DNA of 64,000 bases from Megalonaias nervosa (GCA_016617855.1 JAECUM010000834.1:62001-126000); one strand, 5' to 3'. Shown: positions 21,301 to 36,200, numbered from the stretch's first letter. Program-made: numbers and translations. The notes: generated from the letters alone by a model not told the origin.

Positions 21301-24300
21301 AGGGCCTCGTATTTCATTGAATTTTTGCCTTATTAGCATTTGTCCAGAGACAAGAGATTGCATTCCCTGGAAAACTTGTAGTACTCTCATTTTCAGCTTT
21401 TAGATTATGGGATGGTCTTCGCTGTCATCTGTCTGTCTGTCTGTTAAGAGACATTGGATATTGTTCCTAAACTACTTTGATCATTGCCATAAAACTTTAC
21501 AAACATGTTCATCCCATGATTAAGTTGGCCTAAATTAAAATAGTGTAGCTTGAACATTCAATATGACCATCTTGAAAATCTTGTTATCACTGCTTTTCCT
21601 GAACGGATGGTCATATAAACATGGGATTTTCACTAAAAGACTTCTTATCTCTAGTTGGTCCTAAATGAAAATAGTGCTGATATACAGCCAAATATCAGAC
21701 ATCTGTGAATATTTTATTATTTTTGATCCTCCTGAATGAAATGCAATATTGCATGTGATCACCAGAAGACTTAGGGTGATGCCTAGTTGGTTCTGAATGA
21801 AAATGTGCCTATCAGACTTCAATATGGCCACCACAATGGCCATCTTGAAAATATTGTTATCACTACTCCTGAATAATTGATAATATCAGCATGGGGTTTT
21901 CACTGAAAGACTTCTAATGATGTCTGGTTGGTCCTAAAATCATAAATGAAAATGGTGCCAATCTGACTTCCAATAAGGCTACCACAATGGCTATCTTGAA
22001 AATCTTGTTATGGCTGTTATGTATATTTAATTTATATCGTTAGGTTTTTCTCCATAATTATATGTTATGTATAATTGTATTTTGGACTTGACCTTGTCCA
22101 AAGTCAAGTTCATTCTGCATTTGACCAGTAACTTTTATTTTGTAAACAAATAATACATAGCTAATATTTCTCTAAAAGTGTAGGTTAAATATTAGGAACA
22201 TTATCAATAGAGGTAATCATGTTTATTTGGGTCTGGATATAGGACATTGAAATTCCCCCCATTAATAAAAACCTGGTCAACCTGATGTTTACCACATTCT
22301 TTATAATAATTTTGGTAGCAGATTTTATTTTGTTGACAACTTAGAATTTTCAGGAAATGAACTTGTGACTCTCATCCTGATTCTACTTTTGTGTCTTAGT
22401 TTTTTCTAAGAATTTTGTTTAATTTGTATTCTTGCATTTCACATCTGAGGCAGAATCAGTCTTATTGTTGTGTTCATTATTTAATTGGGTGCAATTATGT
22501 ATTCAAATTATTATTCACTGGAAATACAGAGTGATCATCTACAGTATTCTTGGACTGGAACATTTATTTGGAACTATAGCAATTTCAGACAAGAACATTT
22601 TTGGATTATATTATTTTGATATATCAAAAGACTGTTTGCACATCATCACACTTCATGCCATTGGCACATTACCATGTTTGAGACTACATGCACATCAGCA
22701 CATTCAGTATTGGAACTTATTTGGATTATCAGTGTAATTCAGTAGGAACTTTACACATTTGAACTTGTAAATCTTTTAGGACTATTTAGGATTTAATTCA
22801 CATTACTGTTAGTTCCTTTTGAATTTTCATTTTGTCTTCTTGGGAAAAAAATTATTTGTTGAATTTTACAAAACTTATTGGCTTTTGCTCCTTTCTGTTT
22901 CTTAGTTTAAGACCATAGAGTTGTAATATGGCTGCTTCTCTTAGAAGGCTGGTCATATTGACATTGTTCTTTCACCCCAAGACTTACTATGATTTCTAGT
23001 TGGTCCTAAATGGAAATGGTACCAATCTGATATCCAGTATAGCCACACTGGCAGCCATCTTGAAAATCTTATTGCTACTTCTCTAAATAGCACGTTATAT
23101 CAACATGGAGTTTCCACCAATAAAACTTCTTTTCATGTCATGGTCCTAAAGGATGTTTTGTTAGACCTAAGTGAAAATGGTTCCAATTTGGCTTCCGATA
23201 TGTCCACCACAGCCAATTTGAAAATCTTGTTATTGCTGAAGAATATTAGAGATAAAAGAAAGCAACTATGATGTTGTTATTCAGTGGGACCTCAATATTT
23301 TAAGCAACCGCTATTTAATGTCTATTGAGTTCATTTAAGAAATTCCACTCAGGAATAAAGTCCACAAAACGTTCAATAAAAGCAGCATAAGGAAGAAAAT
23401 TGAAGGATGTCATCAGCGTAATTATTCATTGGTTCAAACGTACACATATTACTCTAGCAAGGAGACGCTGACTACCTGCATCATGTATAATAAGAATAAA
23501 AGTGAAGTTAATTTTTGGTAGCTTGTGATGAAATCATTTTAGTAAAATGTTTCAGAGGAAAACAGTCTTTTCAGTGTTTGAAAAAGTGAAATAATGGTTG
23601 AAAATCATACAGGTGACTCTAACAGACAGAAGTTGAGATTTGCTTTTTATTTGTTATAACCCAAGTTACCATTGTGGTGGGAGATAACTGGAAGTAAATT
23701 TTGGAAGACAAATTTACTTCGTCAAGTATTTCCTGATAAGTGGAATTGGTATAATTACCAAAATATCTGCACTTGCATAATTTAAACTACTGACATTCAA
23801 ATTATCCAAATATTGCTTCTTTTTTAGCTATTCTTGTTTATTTATTTGATTATTCATCAGAAAGTTCATTACCAGATAGGATGTTTGATTTAAAGATTAA
23901 CTAATAACAATTATGTGCCAGAAATAAGCATTCTAATAAATTTTGCTTCAAGTTTTGAAATTGACCATGCTCAACAGTTGTCTGGCAAGTATTGTCAGCC
24001 CTACTTTTATGTAACCTTCAGTTTTTAACCATGTGACAATACTGAACCAGTCAGATTTGGCAGAGTGAATCCAGCAACCAATCAAATGCTGTAAGCTGGC
24101 AAAACCTCTGTCAGATGATATTATTATCATAGCAACTGTTCATGCATATTTCAATATATGAAACATTTATACATTGCAATTTCTTACTTGGTATAAACAC
24201 TCTGATATAAATCTAACTCTGTATTGTAACTTGACTTTATAGTTTTCAGCAACAAAACAACAGTTGGAAAATGGATAAAACTGTCTAACCAATGACAGGA

Positions 24301-27300
24301 TATAATGTCATATTATTCACAGCCAAAGTTCAGAGACTTTATTTGAATGTAAATTTATATGAATTACATACCTGTAATATTTAAACATGAATGTCATGGA
24401 TCACACATCAGAAACAAAACGGTATTCTTAAGAGCTTGCCATGATTAGTAAAAGTTTGCTGTGAAACATAAGCAGCCTGAAATGCCATATTAAATATATG
24501 TATCATGATAGTTCTACAAAAGAATCATAAAATTTAGGAAAACAGATTTGGATTTAAATAAGGTAATATTGTCTTGCATTTTATCCATGAAGCAATACTT
24601 AATGTAAAATGTCAAACTTTGACAAGCAATTGACAGAGATTTCTTAAAGACATAATACACATGGGATTAGTCATACTTGCAGTTCAGTATAATTTGAGTC
24701 CGTGGATCACAGGATGTTCGGGAATACTGTTATGAAGCAGCGAAATATCAAAAATGGGTAGGAGCTGTTGAAGTGGTAAACTTATAATCAGAGAGTAACT
24801 ATCTTGTCATCACCACATGATCTCTTGCTAACCAGGATCCAAGGAGCTAAACATTGTACATTAATATTCTAAAACAAATAATATCTCTGATCACATATTG
24901 ACAGAGACTTCACATATTGTAGCAAATATCCATCCCCCACCCCATTATGGTGCCCTACAAGTTAACTAGCCTGTGACAATGTTATGTGTGGGATCTACAA
25001 ATGAATGGAAGGACACAGGTGACACTGTCTCCTCAGTCAAATATTTAGTGTAGGTATGTACTGTTTCCAGTTCTAATGTTCCAGTAGAAATTCTGATATT
25101 TAATATTAACTAAAATTTCAACAATAATTTAGTGTTTAAAAAAACAAAACTAATGTATATTTTACTGCATTAATTTAAAGGAACTTGACATAAATGTTTG
25201 TAATTGAGGTAATGTAACAGGCAAGTAATAAGTAAATAATCAAATAATAGGCAGGGCCTCTTGAAAGTGCACAGTACCAAACACTACGTATTTGATAGAA
25301 GTGATGTGCTGTTAGCTTTGTCCTTCCATCCCTTTGTAGGTCCCATTCATCACATATTGTGGTCCCAATTAAAAATAACCTTAAAGAGCCTGATAGAATT
25401 ACAGGTAAACTGTATTTGGCATGGAATTAAAATATAGAAGCCTACGTAAATTTAGATTTTCACCATTTTCATCCAAATTTGATTTAGTTCTCACTTTTTA
25501 AAATTTTTTTACCAATTTTTGCAGAGGTATGCAGTCTTTTTGACATACTTTTAATTCAGTAAAATTGATCATACTTTCTGACAGATGCCATTTTGAAGTG
25601 ATATTACCTGGACCATATTTACCATTGGTCTACTTTGCTTTCTTTTTCAGGAAATGGAAAAACTGGCCTCAAGAAAATTACACATAAGTGCTAAGGAGAC
25701 GATGCAAATTGCAGAGAAACTCTACACAAAAGGGTTGATCAGTTATCCTCGAACTGAGACGAATATTTTTCCCAGTGAGATGAATTTGGTTGGGTTGGTT
25801 CAGGAACAGACACAGAGTCCTGTATGGGGAGGTAGGTTCAGCAATATGCCATTTATATTGAGCAGACCTTATATTACTTGATCTGCTGAAATTAACCTAA
25901 ATATCCATTCCACTTCAAACTTTGGGATACCATACTTTCAAAATTAATAATAAGTTTTAATAGTACAAACTATTTTGGATAAGAAGTACATTTTTGAAAG
26001 CTAACGAAAAATAAACATTCAAGCTAAAACTAAAGAATGTTTCACCCATATTCACAAAAGCAGTTGTTTCAGTGGACATGGTTTATTTTTCTTGGATAAC
26101 CTTAATTTGGACTTGGTTGAATCTGTCTTTCTTTCTGGAAAATCATTACAGATAATGATGTTTCATAATGAAATTTTTGAACCAGTCTAAGTGGTTTGGC
26201 TCATTAGGACAATCATTGCCATATTTGTAGTTGAAATGCTGGGATTGCTTCAGGAAGTTTTGATGGAAAATGTGGATTATCTTAAAGATTTTAAGTAGTA
26301 CGATAAAATCCTTTGATGTATATCATTTCATTGATACATTTCTGTTGTAAAAGACATTGTGTTATGAAACAATCTGGTATTAGTACTGGGTCCAATCAGC
26401 AATTTGTGTAAGCTATTATAGCTTGGGCCACATTCATTGGTAAGTTTTCTGTGGATTATTCAGACTTGTTGGGCTTAATTAGTTGATTTGTTTATGCATG
26501 ACTCAAACAGATTAAGCTGTCTTACATAGTTTGTGAACTTTCACAGAGCTTGTGTTAAAAAAAATTGGTAATTATATAGGGCTAGTTGACATTTACTACC
26601 AGTGGCTGTACATGTAGTTTACAAATAATTCTTGCAGAGAGAAATGTAATTATTTTTTTAAGGTCCAGATATTTAGGTAAGTGATGGTAGTGGAATAGGG
26701 TTGCTATTTTGATCCTAATATTTGGCAAAGTCTGAGGTGTCATGTACAACGAGATATCAATATCAATGTAAAATTGATCAAGGAATTTATTGCATCTAGA
26801 ATATTTTAGATGACTTGGTGTGAAGTGTGCAATATTTGCAAAACAATCTTTACACTCATCACTTTGTAAAAGAGGAGTGATATTTTCGTCTTAATGTTTG
26901 GCTATATTTAGGCTGTCGTACATCACCTCATATAAATTTTGTCGTAAAATTTATCAAGAAATCGATTGGAGAAGGAATTGTTTAGATGATCCTGTGTAAA
27001 ATGTGAAATATTAAGAAAATATCATTGTGTGTACCCTTGTCCTTCATTTTCGCCTACTAGTATAAATATTTGTAAAAATAATTATATGACCGAAATGGTG
27101 GTTAAGCTTGAACACAAGATAACAACAGCTATAGTTCAAATCGAAAGTATTAGTAAAGTTCACATTGTGTCACAAACAAACAGAATATTAAAGGAATAAA
27201 TGTGTTGCGGTTAGATTAACTAGATCTCTCTATATGAGGCCATTGTTTTGATCAATTGACAATATGGCATTGTTGTTCACCTGACTTCGTATAGCAGAGT

Positions 27301-30300
27301 ACAACACAGGGAGTATACGAAGCAGGGAACCAGACCAGGATGCATTTTGAAGAGCGTTTCTCCCTTTTGCAAGTAGGTCAGTATGGCTTCTTTTATACGC
27401 TGTACTGACATCAGTTAAACTTTATATATAATAATAATAATGAGGACTTTGTATAGCGCCTAATCTTTAGAAGCTCTAAGCCCTTTACAACATTTGACAA
27501 CACTTAAAAAACATATATAATGATATGATTACAAAAATAAAACCAACACCACGAAATCAGAAACAGAAAACATGCTGTAAATATTTAAGGTAAGGATACA
27601 TTATTAGGTCTTTAAGTATGTTCTTGCAGTTGAAATAGGTGAGTTTTAAGAGCGCTCTTGAATGAGATCACTTTGTCTTTGTGTCTAAGTTCAGTGGGCA
27701 ATTCGTTCCACGTTGCTGGGCCCTGGTATGCAAAAGAGCGTTGTCCATATGATTTCATTTTCATAGTGGGAATAATGAGAATACGAGTGTCAGAAGAGGA
27801 GCGTAAGTATCTTGCTGGTGTGTACACATGGGTGAGGTCAGATAGGTATGTTGGACTGGAGCCCGTCAGTGAAACGTAGCACAGAGAACAAATTTTGTGT
27901 TTAATTCTGGATCGTATGGATAGCCAGTGTAGGGTACAGAGCAGGGGAGAGGCGTGCTCTGATCGTGGTACTCTAAGGATGATTCGAGCAGCTGTATTTT
28001 GAACTTTTTGAAGTTTCTGAAGTAGATATTGAGACGAACCAGACAGAATTGAGTTACAATAGTCCAGTCTTGAAAGTACTAAGGAACACACAAGTGTTTT
28101 AGTGGCATCAACTGAAAGATACTTGCGAATGGAGCTGATGCGTCTCAGCTCAAGATATGCAGCCTTGCATATGTTCATGACATGTTGGTGCAATGAGAGA
28201 GTACTGTCAAGAGTAACATCGAGGTTTCGTACTGACTGTGTGAATTTAATGTTGGTGTTGCAGATATTTATTGTCTGAGGTAAAGGATGTGAATGTGAAA
28301 GTCTTTGTGTTGTAATCAGGATGGCTTCAGTTCTATCATCATTCATCTGCAGCTTGTTACATGTCATCCATGATTTCACATTGGAAATGCACCTCTCTAC
28401 GCCTTGGATGGTAGCTTCAACTTTAGTTGGATGGCTAGATTTGTATATTTGGGTGTCATCAGCATACAATTGGTGAGACACTGGATGATGATCTATGATA
28501 CTTGAGAGTGTCTGAGTGTATAGAATGAAGAGAACAGGTCCAAGAACAGACCCCTGTGGAACACCACAGCATAGATCAACTGGGCTGGAGTGTTTTCCAT
28601 TTGTGGACACAATTTGTGTCCTGTTGACCAAGTAGGACTTGAACCATAGTAAGGCCGTATCATGAATGCCAAATACATGCTGGAGACAATGAAGTAATAT
28701 ATCATGGTCTATAGTGTCAAATGCTGCAGACAAGTCAAGGAGAGTGAGGACTGTAATCTTTCCGCTATCCAAAGCAGAGAGAAGGTCATTGACTACTTTC
28801 AGAGGAGTAGTTTCAGTACTGTGGCAAGGGCGATATGCAGACTGTACATTGCTAAAAAGACTGTTTGAATTCAGATGAGATACAAGTTGGGATAGAACAA
28901 CTTTTTCTAAGATTTTTGACATGAATGGGAGATTAGAAACTGGGTGATCTTTTCTCAGGCACTATTCATGCTATAATCATGAAATTGATGATTTGCTTCG
29001 TTTTTAGTACCCCAAACATTTACACTGAAATGAGGCTTATCATGTGCTATGCATCACCGTTTGCTGGTTTTGCATTTAGGTGATGACCACATAAACTTTC
29101 GGCAGTCCTTATGCATACTGTTCTTACGAGAATTCTTGCTAGAATCATGACATTTGGTTGTTAATTACAGCACCCTTATTGCAAAAGAGGACTCAATGAC
29201 CTATTTGTCGTGCATCAGAGACTTATAATTGTATGCTTAAAATTCATTTACTTTGTGCTGTTTATGTGTGAATCATGAAATTTGATAATTGGTTGCATCT
29301 GTGTTAGTAATAGACTCTTGGAACCAAAGGTCACTTTGATCTATGTGTTATACTTTACTAACATTGTGGTATATTTGTTTTTCTTAAACTTCACCCCACC
29401 CCCCTTTAACACAGCTGATACATGTAACATGTGCATGGTCAGAACATTTGTACTACAGTACACACAGGAATGTCATTGGGTTTCAGTTTTAGCCCAGGTC
29501 TGCAGTTTCAGAGGATACTATTTTAGTTAGCAATATACCACAGCAAGTCTGCTTTACAGCACATATCAGAGCAAATATATATGCTAAATGGAAATTCAGC
29601 AGAGCATAAAACCTCAGCTCATATGCATATTTCATCGTAAATACATCCTTTACCATGGAAATTACATTCAGTCCCGTTCCAATGGTCATCTTTTTATAGC
29701 AGTTGTCACAACTGTATGGTCTTAGACTATTTTACAGAAGGAAGTGACACCAACAAGTTTACTAAAATTCAACAAACAATTTATTTTCCTAGAATACAAA
29801 GTGAAAATTCAAACAACACTGAAAGTATTATGAGTTATATTGCAAATAATCCTAAATGTCCAATGACAAGCCCAAAAGTGTAGGCTGTTCTGAATGACTG
29901 CGACAAGCCCAAAAGTACAGGCTGTTCCGAATGACTATGACAAGCCCAAAAGTATTGGCTGTTCCGAATGACTACGACAAGCCCAAAACTATGGGCTGTT
30001 CCGAATGACTACAACAAGCCCAAAAGTATAGGCTGTTCCAAATGCCTATGACAAGCCCAAAAGTATAGCTGTTCCGAATGACTACGACAAGCCCAAAAGT
30101 ATAGGCTGTTCTGAATGACTACGACAAGCCCAAAAGTATATGCTGTTCCGAATGACTATGACAAGCCCAAAAGTATATGCTGTTCCGAATGACTATGACA
30201 AGCCCAAAAGTATAGGCTGCTCGGAATGACTATGACAAGCCCAGAAGTACAGGCTGTTCCGAATGACTACGACAAGCCCAGAAGTATAGGCTGTTCCGAA

Positions 30301-33235
30301 TGAATTCCAGTAGGCTGAATGTGCTAAATGAAATCACAATAATTCGAAACAAATAATGTTTTCATCCAGTCTTTGTGCACTTACTAATTCCAGTGAATGA
30401 TTTAAATAAGTAATTCTTCTGGAATTATATCGGAACACAATTGCAGACTCTGTTCACAGATTCCCAAAGACCAATTTGAAACAGAAATGAATAATTGTTT
30501 ACCAAACCAAATACCCACTTGACCTATGATGTAATAAATTTCAAACAGAAAAACCTAGTTTAACTGCACACAAGAATGACCTGAACTCAAATTTTAGTAA
30601 ACATCTTGTTTACTACTTAGAGACAATGCTGATTTTCCATGACAAATTTCCTATGTAAAAGTCATGTATATAACAGTCACCTGCTTTCCATGATCAGCAG
30701 CCAGATGTTTCTCTGACTGCTCTGTTGATGCAGAATAAACTTTTATTTGATGAGGGAGGTATTGTTTAAGTATAAGTATTGATGAGGGAGGTATCATTTA
30801 AGTACAGGCATTGATGAGGGAGGTATTGTTTAAGTACAGGCATTAATGTATAAACATTTATATCATGCTTTTATTCACCATGCTCCAGTCACACTTTCAG
30901 TGTAACTCAAACGTGTCAATATGTCAAATTTAGAAAGCAAGATGTTTTTTATCATGATGGAGAAAGATGGTTGAAGCAATTCATTAGTTGTTTATGGAGA
31001 AAAATGGAAATATAGTCGCAGCAGAAATGATAGTCACCTTTTATTACAGTGTGGCAGATATTGTTTGAAATCTTAAATTTTTTTAATATCTGTTAACAAA
31101 AATGTTCATCAATGAGGAGAGCTATTAATTCACCCGTTTCATTAAAGTTAGGGGTTATTTGGTATTTACAAAACTTGTCTGTAAAGACAGCTTTGCTTCA
31201 TGTGTTAGTGACAATAGCCACATTAAGCTTCCTTTCATTCCCTATACATCACAGTCCTCTCACATAAGCTTCCTTTCATTCTCTATTCATTGCAGGCCTC
31301 TCACATAAGCTTCCTTTCATTCCCTATTCATTGCAGGCCTCTCACATAAGCTTCCTTTCATTCCCTATTCATTGCAGGCCTCTCACATAAGCTTCCTTTC
31401 ATTCCCTATTCATTGCAGGCCTCTCACATAAGCTTCCTTTCATTCCCTATTCATCTCAGGCCTCTTACATAAGCTTCCTTTCATTCTCTATTCATCACAG
31501 GCCTCTTATAAGCTTCCTTTCATTCCCTATTCATTGCAGGCCTCTCACATAAGCTTCCTTTCATTCCCTATTCATTGCAGGCCTCTCACATAAGCTTCCT
31601 TTCATTCCCTATTCATCTCAGGCCTCTTACATAAGCTTCCTTTCATTCTCTATTCATCACAGGCCTCTCACATAAGCATAAGCTTCCTTTCATTCCCTAT
31701 TCATTGCAGGCCTGTCACATAAGCTTCCTTTCATTCCCTATTCATCTCAGGCCTCTTACATAAGCTTCCTTTCATTCCCTATTCATCTCAGGCCTCTTAC
31801 ATAAGCTTCCTTTCATTCTCTATTCATCACAGGCCTCTCACATAAGCATAAGCTTCCTTTCATTCCCTATTCATTGCAGGCCTCTCACATAAACTTCCTT
31901 TCATTCCCTATTCATCTCAGGCCTCTTACATAAGCTTCCTTTCATTCCCTATTCATTGCAGGCCTGTCACATAAGCTTCCTTTCATTCCCTATTCATCTC
32001 AGGCCTCTTACATAAGCTTCCTTTCATTCCCTATTCATTGCAGGCCTGTCACATAAGCTTACTGTTTTATCTCAGAGAGCTGAGCAGCTGTTTTATCCAG
32101 ATATTGTTTTGAAGTGTTAAGATCTCTTCCTTAGTCTAATTGTGAATGTTGGCCAGAGAAAGAGACAGTCCTTTGTTTTACAATCATGTATTAGCTGTCA
32201 GAAGTAAAATTAGTGTCTGGTTCTGATGCACGATGCAAAGTCATTAATAGTTTGTGTATGTCATGTGTGGTTTTTTTTAAGCAGCATTGATTGGTTAATT
32301 TGTTGGATGTATTAAACTGAACAGGATACAGTAATCTTGTGTGGAACATAAGTTTGAAAGAGAACAATGTATACACATTCTTTACGATTTTGTTGAATTA
32401 TGTACAAAATTAAATATGTTTGCTATTTCCTGTGAGTTGCCGCTAAAGACAGGTTTGACTAAGTCAGTTTCCAGAAAATGTTTGCCACAAAAATGTTTCA
32501 AAAAGATAGGGGATGAGGCTGCTTGTACAGGTGGTTGTGCTTATTTGGTAAATATGATAGTTTATATTGAAATGTGGGTTTTTATATTTATTCACTGTGT
32601 AATATGTTTAATTATAATTAAATTAGAACTAAAATATTTTCTTTGTTCTCTAATAAATATTATCACTTATAAGTATTGTTGTTTACATGTATATTGGTGA
32701 CTTGTTATAATTTAGTAATAATGTGTATGAAGTGCTTAGTCCACTGTGCAGAATATAGGTTCCCAACATGCACTTTTTGATCTGAAGTTTTTTCTGCACA
32801 TCAAGAAATCAGATTCCATGCTGGATGGTACAAAATCTTACAGTGACAAGACCATGAAATGGCAATATTTTTGTTTAAATTAAAACCTATACTTTCTCAC
32901 ATAACCGTTCTTTGTGTATAAATTTATATGGTAGATTTTCTCTGATTTTTCACTCAGCTAATCAGGGAATATGACTGATAATTACAATATGAGTTACTCA
33001 GATACTCTGTATCACACGCGTTACTTGCTCAGGCGCTTGATAAAGTCCTATGTTGCTCAGGTGCTTGATAAAGTCCTATGTTGCTCAGGCCTTTCATAAA
33101 GTTCTGTATTGCTCAGGCCATTCATAAAGTTATATGTTGCATGCAACCTCAAATGCCCACAGCTCAAAACATTTGGACCCATGGTGCTGTGAGGTTTTGA
33201 AGTTTGATGGTATATTTATTTTTGTTTATTTGCTC

Positions 33236-33295
<60 letters not shown>

Positions 33296-36200
33296 ACAGG
33301 TGAGTTTCTTGTTTTTACATTTGTTGAAGTAGCTGAAATTACTCTGCTTTTTTATGCATCTTTTATTTTGCAGATGAAAGAAGTACATATTTTTACTTAA
33401 TCTGGATGACACTGGTCTTATGCAATGTATGACTATAAAAGTTTTAATTTTTTTTTTTTCTCCAGACTTTGCCAATAGAGTTTTACAGCATGGTCCTCAA
33501 CCAAGAAATGGAAAAAAGACTGATAAGGCTCATCCTCCTATACACCCGACAAAATACACAAACAGTCTTACAGTAAGAATTTACTTTGCTACACTAAACA
33601 GTGTGAATGGATTGCATGATATCATATTTAAGATCTCTTTTCGAAAGTTGCATATATGGTATCAGGTTAGTGGATAATTTTCAAATGTACTAGTTGTACA
33701 GGAAAGTTTGTCTCCCATTGTGGATGATAAAAAAGATAGTTTCAATAAAAGTTTTAAAAATATTAACTAGCATGAGCATTGCTTCAGTATGTGTAAAAAT
33801 ATCAGTAATATACAAATAATATTTCAGAATTATTGGGTGAAAATTGCCGACAAGGTGCTTCTGAGAACCTTCCGAAACATGATTTTCAACTCGAAAATCT
33901 TATGGGCCTTTTCTAATTGCAGGTTTTACCATGTTTTATGCTAAAACATTTAACAAACATATTACCATGTTTTAAGCTGAAAACATTTACAGATGCACTT
34001 TAATTCACAGAATAATCTCATGTTGATTTTGGGACTGCCAGTTCCTATATGAGGTTGCATCTTTACACGTGAGTTGTCTGGGGGAGCTTTCAGTTAGGGA
34101 ACATAATGGTTGAGTTGATCTTAGTCATGTCACTTTGTGCATGAGCAGTGCATTATGGCTCTATGGTCTTTAAGTAATAAAAAAGAGCAAAAAATTAAAA
34201 AGTTTTGAAAAATTCAAATTATAATTTACTTCCTTAAAATACAAAGTGAACAATTAAAAATAATTAACAGTATGGTGAATGAAATTGTAAATAGTCCTAA
34301 ATGTTCTATCAAATCCAAAAGTATTCAATCCAAGTGAGTTCCAGTGATATTCTGAATGATGTTCACTATTGTACTGATATACCAATAGCATGGATGAATC
34401 ACTGATGTGATCCCAAAATGTTGTTAAATGCATTCACAGTAATTCAAATACAGCTATAAATCCAAATAGTTAAGCACTTTATAATTCCAGTAAATGATTG
34501 AATTAAATAAATGAATCTCCTCAAACAAATATAACTAAATGTCTTCCAAGACTGATATTAATATTTGGAATATCTAATTTTCAGGTAAACATCACTTATA
34601 CAGAAAGCAAATATGCAATTACTAAAACAGAAAGAGGGTTGATGACTCATTTACAATGCAGTAAAATTTGTAAACAAGGTCAAGTACTTTATCAGCCAGG
34701 TAGTCAGGAATGATGTCAGCCTGGGGTTTTCAAGAACTCGTGTCCTGAAGTCAAATCACATGTTTACATGAATAAGCATAAAGATAACTTACTTGAAACT
34801 ATACCTTGTTTTTAAATTAGTATTTAAAATGTTACTAACTTAATAATGCTTACAATCCACAATCATGAAATTAACACACATAATATAGAGATATATATAA
34901 CAAGTGAATGTAAATAAAAAATTTTATAAAATTCCATCCACACAACTCAAGGATTCAAGACGGCTTGGTTGCAACATGTCCATTGTTCTCTGCTTCTTCT
35001 GCCATCTTGATTATGTCACATTCTTGGCTGTCCTGACAACAATGATTGTTGTGTTCTTGACTTGTAGATGCAACCTGGGTGTTATGTTCTTTGCTTTTGA
35101 TCAGAAAACTCTGGTGTTGTGACTAGATCAAAAATGGCCTGGATTACAGTCTCTCAGTGACCTGTCTAATGCATGACCTGCATAATAAAGCCAGCGAATA
35201 GAACAGGTGGAAAAATGCTACCGGTAATATGGAAACAAGCACAGAAAATGTAGTTGGCAGTAAAATTATGACAGTCAAACTACCATTGATGCAGCAAGCT
35301 TTATTAATATAATCTTGCATCAGAAGCAAATGAAGGTTAGAACCCTTTATTAGCATATTTGAGGACAGGGAATATGTAGGAAGATGGCAAGGAGATCTCC
35401 AAATAGTGAATTTTAATGTCTCGCCTGAGGTTGAAATTGATATTGATTTTTTACATTTCTGTTGGAATGAGATAGGTATACTATTAAAAATAACTATGTT
35501 TTTTTGTTTTAAATTGCTCTTTAATTTGCTGTAACTAAATTCTTCATTATTTGTTATCTTGACCAACAATCACCCATTCATTTGATTTCTACTCACAATA
35601 TCCAAGGCAACCAGACTATAACAGCTTGCTAACATAAAGTGTGAAAATGGCCACCTAACATTTTCAAGTAGGTTTTCCTTGTGGCTACTTGAGTTTGAAA
35701 GATAATTGGAGCAGTGTTCAGTTGCTGCTAATTGTATTGCACTAAAATATATATTGACAGACAACATTTGCATTATTGGGAAAACCTTTATTAATTTAAT
35801 AGAAAGGAACTGAGTACAGAGACATGAACATAGAAAGTTCTGGATACTTTATTTTGGTATTTAATTTCTAACTTAAAATCATTCTGTCAGGTATAGTTAA
35901 CCTTTTTTGAAAATATTTGAAAACCTTTCATTTGGATTTCTGTCTTAGAATCATTCTGTCAGGTATAGTTAACCTCTTATAAAAATTATTGAAAACATAT
36001 AACTTGTAATATAAATAGTTCCTGTTGCTTCATTCCTAACTTTATTTCAGGGCAATGAAGAGAAGCTGTACGAATTCATAGTAAGGCATTTTCTAGCGTG
36101 TGTCTCTCAAGATGCCCAGGGCTTTGAAACAACTGTAAATATTGATGTTGCTGAAGAAAAGGTCAGTAAATCTTAACTGAAATATCCAAATAGTTCATTA

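Larger units (their letters stand above)
18385..25650. other. TOP3A intron (7.3 kb)
   Basis: It contains an (AAT)n(GAT)n microsatellite at about 19560-19601, a 38-bp direct duplication at 21035-21110, and two blocks of the 'GGCCATCTTGAAAATCTTG' repeat family (listed separately). No coding region is supported. A 101-codon frame at 22432-22737 matches nothing known. Confidence 0.6.

Noticed and set aside
22432..22737. 101-codon + strand frame
   Set aside because: No family resemblance or splice context. It lies between modular repeat blocks, so it was not called a gene.
31221..32051. CRISPR-like array
   Set aside because: The units are contiguous, with no unique spacers, and the genome is eukaryotic. 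It is a minisatellite. The same applies to 29864-30303 and 55901-56362.
33134..33475. Frames with YIYIYI runs on both strands
   Set aside because: They are created by the (TA)n microsatellite.
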